Below, in pieces: positions 1-10,600 of a stretch of 64,000 bases of DNA. Made by a program: the position numbers and the translations under genes. Below the pieces are notes generated by a model that was given only the letters and a program-made list of their open reading frames with translations, was not told where the DNA came from and did no database searches. The DNA comes from Patagioenas fasciata (lineage: Eukaryota > Chordata > Aves > Columbiformes > Columbidae), in NCBI RefSeq assembly GCF_037038585.1, contig NC_092524.1:47081001-47145000 (forward strand), read 5' to 3'. The first letter of the stretch is position 1, and the number at the start of each line of letters is the position of its first letter.

Positions 1-3000
1 AGGTATCAGGGCTGCTGTTCTGTGGTGCTTACCCGAGACCTTGAAACAAGGATCATAAAGCAAATCTGGGAGTGTCTAGCACTGAGTTGTCTGTCTGGCT
101 GTCTGTGGTCTGGGATCAGGCCTTGACATTTTCCTTTGAATACCATCTTGGCAACAGAAGAGCGAGGGAAAGGTGATTAAGGAAGCCCTTGAAGGCCATT
201 TGTTAGTGCATTTTTGCAGACTCTAGCCACAGGCTCTGCAATTGCTTTTGTGTCCAGCTAGGAGGGGGAGGATAGACTGGCAGGCTGCTTCTGACTGTGC
301 CTGCAGGTCATCATAGCATCCACAAGGCACGTGAGAAAAGGCAATACTGACTTCAGGTCCTTCAGCACTGGAAAAACTGGATACCTTGGTAACAACCTGA
401 AAAACTGTTCTGGGGAAAACACAGAAAACAAAACGTGCATAGGAAAATCATCCGCTTTTAGAAGAAGAGCCAGTGGGCATGAGAGACTGAGATCCTGGGT
501 TTTGTAAGGACCCGCTATAACTGATATAGATCAGGACAATTCTTGGGAGGGTCATTGCAGCTCTCAGATCCCCTTCAAATCCGGGAAGTGTGACAGCAGC
601 TTAATACGCTTTGCCTCAGCCCTAAGAGTGACTTGTGACCTGGAGCACTTGGCACACTCAGCTGAAAGGCTCTTCCTGTGCCGGAACAAGCAGCTGCCTA
701 AATTCTGGGTGTCCTACATTACACCCAAAAGGCGCACATAGCCTGAATTTTCTGACTTGACCTTAGAGCACCATCAACCTGAGAAGCTGATCCAACGCCC
801 ATTGGTAATGTAACTTGAATTCTAAGCTCTGATGCTGCAGAGATGCATTGTTGTATGATTAATGAGTACCATTAAACCAGAGAGCCTCTTCAGCCAGCAG
901 TGAAAACTCAAGAGAAATACCAGACAGTCAGGCACAGTCAAGGGGGCTGAACCAAAAGAAAAGAAACAAAGAAACAAATGCTTGTGTTTTAAGAAAACTG
1001 ACTTTCAGTCTCATTTTGAGATCGTTCCATTCTAAATTGTTAATCCCCATCAATCCACTTTGAGAAAGTTGATAGGGCTGCATCGTACCTGTGCAGCTCC
1101 CCAGGTAGGAGGAACAGTGTGAGTCCCAGCAAGGACAGGGCATGACAGAGGAGCCAGTCAACACTTGTGCTACCCGGAGTCCTGTTCCTGGTGGGGAAGC
1201 AAAGCCTGGACGTTCTGCCAACACTACCTCAGTTTCTTTTAGGCGTAACTGATCAAACAGAGAGGTTGTTACAAAGAAGGGAAAGACAGCATACAACCAC
1301 TAACAACTTCAGTTATGTTAGTAGACTCACTCCACTACTGACGGAATCCTACACGTGAGGATTTGCAGTGCGTGAGCCAAGCAAAGTCACATTCTACTTG
1401 TAATCAAAATCAGTTAGCTCACCTGAAGCAAATGTTGGTGATTATTTGGGGTTTTACAGTGCAGGTAACCTAATAACTGGTCACAGATGATTGAGTCAAG
1501 CCTATGCTTGAATACAGACAAGAACCTACTATATATGCCTTTTGGACGCAGCACAGAACTAGGTGAAAATTGTGTTTATTAAGCAGTTGAACTTCCAGTT
1601 ACTTGTGAATTTCGACCCTTTTTTCTGGGTCAGCGTTTTATGACTTCTCATGCTATGCAAAAGGCCAGCTGTTCACACCAGTGAGAATCCAGAGCCAGGG
1701 AGGATATGGCAGACAGAAGAGCCTGGGGAGAGGGCTAAAATGCAGCCTGAAGTGCTGGGAGCCTGGAGGAAAGCAAATGGCAGGTAGCAAGAGTGTGTGA
1801 GGAGCGTGCATCCCTGAGCAGTCAGGACTGCAGGTGCCTCCATCCCTGCACTGCCACATGGATGGTTTTAAAGCAGAGCCAGTTCCCATAGCAACAGCAC
1901 CTGCCAGAGCTGCCAGCCCTCCCGATGCAGCTCCTGGGAAGGTAAAGAGCAAGGCTGACCGCCCACACTAACGCAGGCAGCAGCACAAAGCCCCGTCCCG
2001 GACTAGCTGTGCAACTCCCAGGCCAGTGCTTTCCCCACAGATGGGAAGGCCAAGAGCTCTTCACCTGTGCCCCCAGTGAAAGCTGGATCAGCTGAACAGC
2101 AGCTCCTGGTGTGAAGCAATGCTATAGCTAATTTTTGGATTCCCAGGAAATAAAGGGATACTGAGCTAAATCTCACGGTCTTGTGGAGCATGTCAGAGGA
2201 CAGAGCAACACACAAAAGCATTCTCATCAGAAGGGAACGGAGGGATCCCCACTTTCTGACATGTCACCAGACCAGTGTTTTTCCTTCCCCCTTCTGGCTC
2301 GTTTGGTTCTTTACCTACTACTGCTTCTCTGCTTTTGTTTTTTGTTCTTACCCTCCTTTCAGTGCTCCAGCAAAATCTGCTGCTTTGTAGGCGTGATGCC
2401 AATGAAAGCTGATGTTTACCAGCTCTAGTAGGGTTTGTTTTTTCGCTTGCACAGTTCACACTTTCTCCTGGAGAGAAAGAAGTTGTGGAAGTGGGAGCCT
2501 GCCATGAACAGGATGGAATATCAGACACCTGAGAAAGCTGACACTAAAGAGGTGATGGAGGTAGTTCCTCATGAACAGGTGGCTACATCATAAAACCTCT
2601 TACACTCAATGCTACCCAGTCCCAGGCTGGCAGCCTTGGTAGAAAGGCCAGGGGCCAAATGGGTCAGAGTCTGGCATCTCTCATGTCATGCGGGCTTCCT
2701 CTAGGGCTGGGCTGAAGCATGGTGCAATGGCTGAGTGCACGCTCTCCCCGATGCCTGCTTCTGCTCCTTCTCTGTTGTCCTCTTATCTGGGCTGTGAATC
2801 TTACATCTTTCAGCAGAATAGAATTCATCTCACATTGAATATAAGGAATAGAAAATACAGATAAATTGTTAGGCTCTGATGAATAAACATTTTCAGGAAC
2901 AATTTCATCTTACTGACTGTAGAAATGTGTGACAGATCTGAGCTCAGGCAAATCAAGAGGACTGCTCATTCCAATATTGTGAGAGAAAGCAGCAGCAGCC

Positions 3001-3047
3001 AGAGCAATTGAAAGATCGACAGTTAATTGGAAATGTTACATCTGCTG

Positions 3048-3066
3048 TTTATGCAAAAGGCATAAA
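3048..3066. promoter_or_regulatory. Inverted repeat TTTATGC-AAAAG-GCATAAA
   Basis: Perfect 7-bp arms surround a 5-bp spacer. The arms match CDX/HOX-type TTTATG motifs, and the centre (ATGCAAAA) is octamer-like. It lies in an AT-rich block with TTAATTG at 3023-3029, resembling an enhancer core. Confidence 0.4.
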
Positions 3067-3500
3067 TATTTATATCCTGAAGGCTGACTTTTGGGTTTGC
3101 TCCTCAGCAGGAAGAGATTTACATTTTGAATAAAGACTTTTTTCTTTCTCCTTCTCAGTAAACGTGAGCAGTTTATTATTCCTTTAAACAGGAATCCTTA
3201 GCCAAGTCCTCCAGTCCTGTTAGTTACATGCATGCCGATTCCCTTGGCTTTAACAGAAATTACAGGTGTGTGCAGATTGCAGCATCCTTCTCCCTTTTTT
3301 ATAGACAGAGAGGAGTGAGACTGAAACAAAAGGGCAGGAATTTTGATCAAAAAATGAGAAGGCAGAAAATACAGTGACAAGTCAAAGGCATCTGAGATGC
3401 TGAACTCTTTTCTAAATCTTCTTGCAGTAAGAAAATACTGAAAGTCTGCACCTTGAAAGCATGGAAAGGTTTGATAACATTAACTGTTGATACAGAACAA

Positions 3501-3533
3501 GGAAAGAAATACTTGGAAAGAAATACTTGGAAA
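3501..3533. repeat. Tandem duplication of a 14-bp unit
   Basis: GGAAAGAAATACTT occurs twice in direct succession (3501-3514 and 3515-3528), followed by a partial third copy GGAAA. The copies are identical, so the duplication is probably young. Confidence 0.9.
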
Positions 3534-3701
3534 TCTAAGTACATCGCTATATTGCATTAATCAGCCCTCACCACAGTGTGATGAGTGAAAAGAGCTAACA
3601 AAAGTATTTACACATGCAGTGATTCTAGAAAAGCCAGGGAAATCTGCTGAACTATGGCAATATTACAAACAACAGAAAGTGGGTTACCCTACAAACCACC
3701 T

Positions 3702-4200
3702 TGTCCCCTATCTGGCCTCCACGCCTCCTGCTTCTCCTTTGCCTTTCCTTGCCCCCGTACTTACTGAGCCAGGCTTCATCACCTCCTGCCCCATACTGTG
3801 CTGCCAACTGTGTTACCCCCAGCTTTGTCCACCTTCGTATCATGTAGTCTGCCACGCGTCTCCCCTCTCATCTATGCCTCCTTCCATCCTTGTCCTGTGA
3901 CTCAGGCTTCACCTGCTCTGCTGTCCACCTTCTCGCTGCTTTTCATTCTACCACACACACTCAGCTCCAGCATCCACCCTCTTCCCTATCATTTCCCAAT
4001 TTGAGGCTCTCCTGCCCCACCTTCCACTATTACTCCATCTGTTCCCATCAGCTTCTCCCTTCATCTGCTCTCTTCTATTCCCACACTCCCAGTCTCAGCC
4101 CTTGTGTTTTCCCTTTTACTTTCTCAGGAGACCCCAGATCCACACATCTCTGTGTGGATGCTGAAGCTATTTGCCTTCCTCTCTTCTACAGCGTCATTCA
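3702..4200. repeat. Pyrimidine-rich, strand-asymmetric tract
   Basis: About 500 bases on the plus strand are dominated by C and T, with recurring degenerate pieces such as CTTCTCC, CCATC and CTCTTCT. No exact unit repeats. It looks like a decayed polypyrimidine microsatellite or minisatellite. The open frames inside are a by-product of the composition. Confidence 0.6.
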
Positions 4201-6287
4201 TTTCTGATTTCAGTCATTCTCTCTGATTAACTGTAACACTAAAGCTAAGAAAAAAAAAAGGTGCAGGTAAACAGTAACAGAACACCCTGATAAGATGTAG
4301 GATTTTGTGGATGATTCCTGTCTTTAGTACCTATCAGACTGGCCCATCCCTGAAGGCCAGAGCACAGGTCCCAGTGCTGCCAGGCAGTGCTCGAGACTAA
4401 AGCCTTGGACATCTGAAACTGTGGACATTGCCTCCTATTTAATGATAAAAATTACGCCTCTTACAGGCAGTAAAGAGTCTAAAAGATATAATCTCATTAT
4501 TTGTAAGCACTTGTATGGAGAATGGTTAGCTTTATAGGAGAGCCTGCTGCGAACGAGAGGGATGCCTGACCAGAGTAATGATGTGTGCCTCTGTGGTGCC
4601 GAGTTGTCAGTGCGGAACATTCGCATTCCCACAGGGTCAGCAGACCCAGCCAAAGGTGTGGTGGAGTTTACGTTCATCTCCTTTCTAGCAGTCACTGGAT
4701 CACTTCCAACGACTTCTCCCTTGTCTCTCAAAAATGTAAAAAAAGAGCACCGAAATCATGAGATGGTGTTTGCATTCTCCTCTGGTTTGCCCCTTGTTTC
4801 TGAGGCCCTAGAATTTCAAAGCAAGATTTTGTTTTAGTTTAAGGGAATTTTTGTGTGTGTTTTAAAATGGCTTGTCCTCTGGGACTATTTTTCCTGGCTC
4901 TCATCATTTCTGTTTCCATGGCAACTACAGCTGGCTCAGATGTGCCGTTGTCATGGCAACCATGTGGTCCTCCTTTCAAACCATGCAGTGAGACAGGAAT
5001 GATATTTGCATCCCCAATACTGTATGGAACAAATCTCTTTCACCACTCTTGGGGAAAACATAAGACAACTGTATAAAATCAGCACAAAATCCAATTTAAA
5101 TCCTCTTGGAGAGGGTTTTAGACAGCTGGTGATGTGAGAGAATTGCAAAGAAACTGGGCTTTTCCATTCATGTGTTTAGGGGGGGCCTGGCACTTGACTG
5201 GCATTTTTGAAGTCTGTTCTGGGCAAAACAGTATGCTTGGAAATACCCACATGGGAAGAACACAAGATTTACCAGGAACAGCTAATTCACGTAACAGTTA
5301 TCACATCTTGTTTTCTGTAAGATTGTAAGATAAATTAATGTGTGTTAAGAAACTTATGGTAAACTATGCCTCGGTCTTTCATCCTAAAGAAAAGATCAAA
5401 GATTTCATTACTCATGACTGTATCCTAGGATATGGCCAGCGTAAGGTGCCTGCGTCCCTCTTAGCTGTACACTGTTACAGATTCACAGAAGAATCACACT
5501 TTCTTTTTATTGTCCATCTCATACCCTCCACTCTGCATGCGTATCCCCCATATATCATGGAGGGAGTGCCATGCAGATGCATGGCAACAAACCACAAGAC
5601 ACCATAACTCTGCCTGCCTATCACAAGACATGGTACCAGAGGTACATTTCTTTTCTGTGACATTTTGCACAAAAAGTGATAATGGCGTGATTTATTGTGC
5701 AGGATGTTTAAGGGCTTTATTCTGGACTTTAACTTTGTGTCATCTGCATGTGCCTGATTTTGCTTTGTTCTTTGTCTTTTTGCTTGTTTTTTTCTTTTTT
5801 TCTGACTTGTTGCTGCTGCTGGGACAAATTGCGAAGAAAGACACAGACAAGCTTCCCCACAAGGCTCCACTGGTGCTGTCCTCTTCACTTGTCTTCCATT
5901 GCTTCCCTAAGGATTATGATGTTCGTAACAGGTGACATAAGACAACAACTGTGAAATGGAGCACTGTGGGGAAAATGAGTATATTTCCTTGGGGAAGCAA
6001 GGCATTGGCACTTCTCTTTTACACCACCAGAAGCTGTCCCTGCACTGTCCTGGGTTTTGGTGTGCTGCTGGGCTCAATGTGTTCTCCTGGAGCAGGGCAG
6101 TTGAATCTGAATGTCGTGCCTTGCAGATGGGCTCTGTCCTGGTTGCCTTGCTTGGAACAGTCACAGTCAGACACAATTCCTGAACTCATGCATGACTTTG
6201 AGGTGAGGTACCTTTGGTACCTTTCCCATCAGTAAAGGGTGTTTAAAACCAGTGCTGTTAGTAGAAACTAATAGGAAGGAGCAGGAA

Positions 6288-6337
6288 TAATTAACGAGCA
6301 AAAATTACCACAGGCTCCAGGCAGCTGCTGCTAATTA
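6288..6337. promoter_or_regulatory. Candidate enhancer core: two TAATTA sites flanking a CAGCTG E-box
   Basis: TAATTAA at 6288-6294, CAGCTG at 6322-6327 and TAATTA at 6332-6337 cluster in an otherwise ordinary stretch. This homeodomain plus bHLH grammar is common in neural enhancers. Function is inferred from motifs only. Confidence 0.35.
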
Positions 6338-6534
6338 TTTATCTGCAGCGTACAGATCGAGCCTTTCTTAAGGGACAGGGCATATACGTTATATCTTACT
6401 TTTTAACCATTTTTCCCTAGAACATTCCATCCACTTCCACTGTTGTCTCCAGAACTTACTTGGTCCCATTAGAACCAACAAAACATTGTAGACAGTCATA
6501 AACAAATCTACTCTACCACCTAATGTCAGAGGAA

Positions 6535-6640
6535 GATCACTATCCTTACTAGGTAGATGACACATGAAAGCCAGGAAACTTACCTAAATGCAAGTGGTCT
6601 ACATGAACACCAGAACTAGAACTCAGGAGGCCTTCTCCTT
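6535..6640 (-). mobile_element. Probable MIR SINE fragment, reverse orientation
   Basis: The stretch GGAAACTTACCTAAATG, then AGAACTAGAACTCAGG and CCTTCTCC, follows the order of the reverse complement of the MIR core (GAAACTGAGG, CTTGCCCAAGGTC, GAACTCAGG). It is strongly diverged, as expected of an ancient amniote MIR. Confidence 0.4.
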
Positions 6641-6805
6641 AGCCATCACAGACCTTTGCTGAAACTCTGCTGCCTTATCACTTCATTTTGTGCGCAGAGC
6701 TTTTAAGCAGTAGCACACCTCTGCAATCCAAATGAAATAAAAGCCTCAATGTGTAAATAACAGATCAAAATAAATTTCTGGACAAGATGCTAAGTTCTGT
6801 GAGGC

Positions 6806-7645
6806 TTTCCTTCCCTGTTTTAGGGATATTCAACAAAACTCACCTTGCATTTCAAGAATGATGGAATCATTGTGCTTTGCCATCATTTATGTTGGAAGGA
6901 GGACCATAATACAGTGCTCCTTCAATTCCAGAAGATGGAATCAATACATTTCACCTCCATTTATGTGGTTAAGGTCTAACTCAGCATGGCCCACCCTTTA
7001 TTTATGGGGGTGGCCTCAATACAGCTTGCTTCCATTTAATGGGGAGGAACTAATATGTCTTGCTTTCACTTATAGGGGGTGGGAAGGAGAGAATCAATAC
7101 AGCCACCATCATTTATTGGGAGGTATCTATAGCTCTCGCCTTGATTTACTGGGGAGATCAATATCTCAACCTTCATTACAGTGGGTGGTATGTTGGTCTG
7201 AATAAGGTTCATCTGTTTTTAGAGCATATTGACAGAGTATGGCTCTCATTGTATGTGGAGATGATTCAGCATGGCCTTCATATAAATAAGGCTTGGGCAC
7301 CTCGTGGTTCACCAGCTTGCACAGGGATGCATGCAGTTCAGCTCAGCATTAGGTCTGGAAAGACAGGGGCAGGTTGAATACGTAGCTTGTGGACTGGGCA
7401 GGGTAGACCTTCTGCACTCAGAATGCTGTCTGTGCTTTCCCATTTACGAGAGGCACAGATTCAATTTGCCGTTAAGTGTGTGGAAGCCCCTGGATTCAGT
7501 GTAATACACCTTCCTTTACAGGAGACAGTCTCAAGGCAGTTATTCATTTATGCAGAGGCAGATTTGCTGGTGTTCTCCCTCATTTACAAAAGCTGGATTC
7601 ACTGTTCCTCATCATGCTTTACAGGAAGCTAATATAAACTGTAAA
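6806..7645. repeat. Degenerate tandem array, unit about 35-36 bp, roughly 23-24 copies
   Basis: Successive units share the pattern CCTTCATTTATGGGGG, then AGG, then ATCAATACAG. The CATTTA-type anchor recurs near 6885, 6924, 6959, 7000, 7034, 7069, 7111, 7144, 7175, 7211, 7248, 7278, 7314, 7347, 7382, 7410, 7441, 7476, 7513, 7546, 7581 and 7617, so spacing is 28-42 and averages about 35. Copies are highly diverged, indicating an old minisatellite. The unit length is close to twelve codons, which produces several overlapping open frames. I do not regard these as genes. Confidence 0.8.
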
Positions 7646-10600
7646 TTAATTTTAGGAGTAAAGGGTATGATGTATTCCAGGAGCACAACATTGTGGCAGC
7701 CTATCTGAATATCTGAGAAGGAAGTGCTTCTTTAGAGCTCCTCAGAGCACGGTGAAGCTGGGGCAGTGGGTATATTGCTGTGAAGAAAGGGAAAGAAGGC
7801 ATGAGATCCCAAGCAACTTCTACCCCAGATCTGCTACTGGCATGATTTTTCTTTGCAGCATTGCACAGTCCACAGAAATAGCTGATTTCACTGCATTTTA
7901 ATGCTGCTAATTCAAACCTAAAGCTTGTTGTCTTTGTGTCCAAAAGACACTAGTCGCCATCCTTCATATCATCCTCCCTCAAAAGAGCTCAAAGCCCAGC
8001 TGAAAAGAGTGCAACCTGTCCTCTAATCACCTATTATTAAACATCACCTCCCCAGAACTATTTGCAGTGCTGTGGACACCACAGCAGGGAGCTTTTCATA
8101 TTTAGGCTACTGATTTGATGGGAGCTCAGATTATCAGTGACCAGAACTAAACGCTAGTTGATGCAGCCAGGGGGGTTGCATGATATAAGTTAGGGGGCAT
8201 CAGTACCATTCCTGGGCGAGATATGTCAGAACAACTTCGGAAAAAATAACAACCCAAGAGCCCACCTTGCTGGGCTTCCCAGCAGGGAGCCTATGGACTG
8301 AAAGGACCCCAGAGATTGAACTGCACTGTCACTTCTCATAACGTGCAATCGCTACATGGCATACAAGCACCTGCAGCTCCCATTTCAAGAAGAAAAGATA
8401 AAAAGCAAATAGAGTGCACTTTAATATCACTATAGAAATGCAGCGTATTGGAAACATAACAATCCCTGCTGGCCTCTCCTTCTTCTCAGGCACCATGGGG
8501 AAATGGGCAAGTGTGAGGTGAGGAACTAAAAGCAGACTGGATTTGACTCAGGCCCGCTGCTTCTTTTGGCTGATGAAAGGCTGCAGCAGATTTTTCTAGG
8601 GGGCAGAAGGTGGAATGTGCCTTTTCCATCTCTGAAGTAGCAGGCACGTTTATTTTCATCGCTGCATTACATCAGCATCACTGCTTCTCCATGCTGGCTG
8701 CTTGTAGTGCTGTACTTAAAACGATGCATGTCTCTATGTGCAATAGGACTTTTCACAGTCTGCCCTGTTATATGATACTGGGTTAGCTAAGTAGACAGAC
8801 TGGATGTGAGAATGCCTATTTGCACTCAAATACTATTTCTATTACAAGGAGGATAATTCCACAAAGAGTTTCCTTCTCTTTCAAGACTGTCATGTCTCCT
8901 ACACTCTTGTCCTCGAAGACCCTGCGTATTCCTTCTTTCTGTTTCTTTTTGATCCAAAATTTGACATCAGTGTTTCTGAATCTCCCTTGCTTTATGCCCT
9001 AGTGTGCTGGCTTTGTCCCCTACCTTCCATCTGTTTTTCCCTGGAGCCTTTCTTTAAGATGCCCTTCCTTAGACCTCCAGGTAAGCTTCTGTGTATTATA
9101 TAGTCAAAAAATATGAATATCCCCCAGTTACCTCCATAAACCTATGTAACACTGTATTATATCTCTTGCTTCTATCATATATCAATAAATTAGAGAAAAA
9201 GTCCTTCAGTAAGTCAGCCTTTTTTCTTAAAGGTTTCTGAGAAATCTTCAGCAGCCATGGATGACTGTGTGAGTTCTGCTGCTACTGAATTCTCGAGGCA
9301 CACAATAGAGCCAGAGTCGCCCATCACAGTTTAGATGAACTCATGGACTGTGATTTGGAAAAGCACCAGACATGTGGAGGGGATCCAACAGGCTACCTCG
9401 GAAATTATTGCAAATTCCATCCAGAAGTGCTATAAAGCAAGGGAGGGAATAAGAATACCCTCCTTAGGGCAGAAGTGTGCCTTAATTACAGAATGCAAGA
9501 GACCACACGGCATGATGATGGGCTGCTTAGAATAATCAGAATTAATATCCAGCTCTTACATGCTGCTTTTTGTTAGAAGATTTCAAAGTGCTTCACCAGT
9601 GGCACAAAAATGATGATGCTTGGCCAAAACCAGCCAGTGGCAGGACCACAAATGGAAACCAGCTGTCCCAAGCATCCTGGGAGAGTGTGCTAGTTCCTAG
9701 CCATACTTTCTCCCATAAAAGGAATAAGAAATTAGTTCAGCTTCTTGCATGCACCAAGTGTAAATATGCAGAAGGGCAGGTGTGAATTCTTTCAGGAATC
9801 ACCTTCATAAAAAAAATCTGCTTTCTGTAGTTCTACAAACCCTTCTCCCAGATCTGCGTGGTGAAGGCTCCATGGCAGAGCTGCTCAGGGTATATTCTGC
9901 CCCTGTGGTTTTGCCTTCATCTACCGTAGCAGCCATCGCAGCTTGGGCACAGCTTAGAGCAAGCCTAACCTGCACAAAAGTAATCCCACTCACTTCTAAC
10001 TTAAAGCAACACCAATTCCTCTTTGTCTTGTTGTGAGCAGATGAGCAAGTTAGGTGCACTGATTGAGAGGTGTTATGTTGTGATCCACAATGTATTTTAA
10101 CACCTTTACAACATGAGATGACCATGCAGGCTTTTTGCACTCTTTCCATATCTATTTGATTTTGCTTTCAGAAGCTGTAAACAGGGACACAATAACAGTC
10201 TTCTCTCTGCACAGAGCCTTGCTCTGCATTATTCATACGTTTCCTTCCTGTTTCACACACTTATGTCAGTCCTCATTCTGGCAAAATTCATGCTAAATGA
10301 TTCACGCTCTCTTTCTCTATATATGTCTTTTTCTCTGTCTTTGAAATGGGAATGAGAGAAAAAAAAATGTAAAAAAAAAAGAACTTATGATTAGACTTCT
10401 CTCTGCCTTTTTCCTTCTTCCCTCCTCAGTCAGACCCCAGATCTCAATGACATCTATATCTGGTCTCTTGATTTCAGTGTGTCTGATGCAGAAGAGAATG
10501 GCACAGAGCAGCCATCATTGTTAAAAAGTCTCATCAGTATATGCATTTACTAATCCTAATTTCTGAGATTAAATAAAGAAGTGCCCGCTCTGTGTTTCAT

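Larger units (their letters stand above)
1..6805. other. Intergenic, no gene recognised
   Basis: Only short open frames occur, none with recognisable protein features. The stretch holds a motif-dense block at 3000-3130, a 14-bp tandem duplication at 3501, a pyrimidine-rich tract at 3702-4200, a homeodomain/E-box block near 6280-6380 and a probable MIR fragment near 6535-6640, all listed separately. Elsewhere I see nothing distinctive. Confidence 0.6.

Noticed and set aside
6858-7632. Chain of overlapping open frames of 66-115 codons
   Set aside because: They coincide with the 35-36-bp tandem array, whose unit length near twelve codons keeps frames open. There is no consistent start and no domain.
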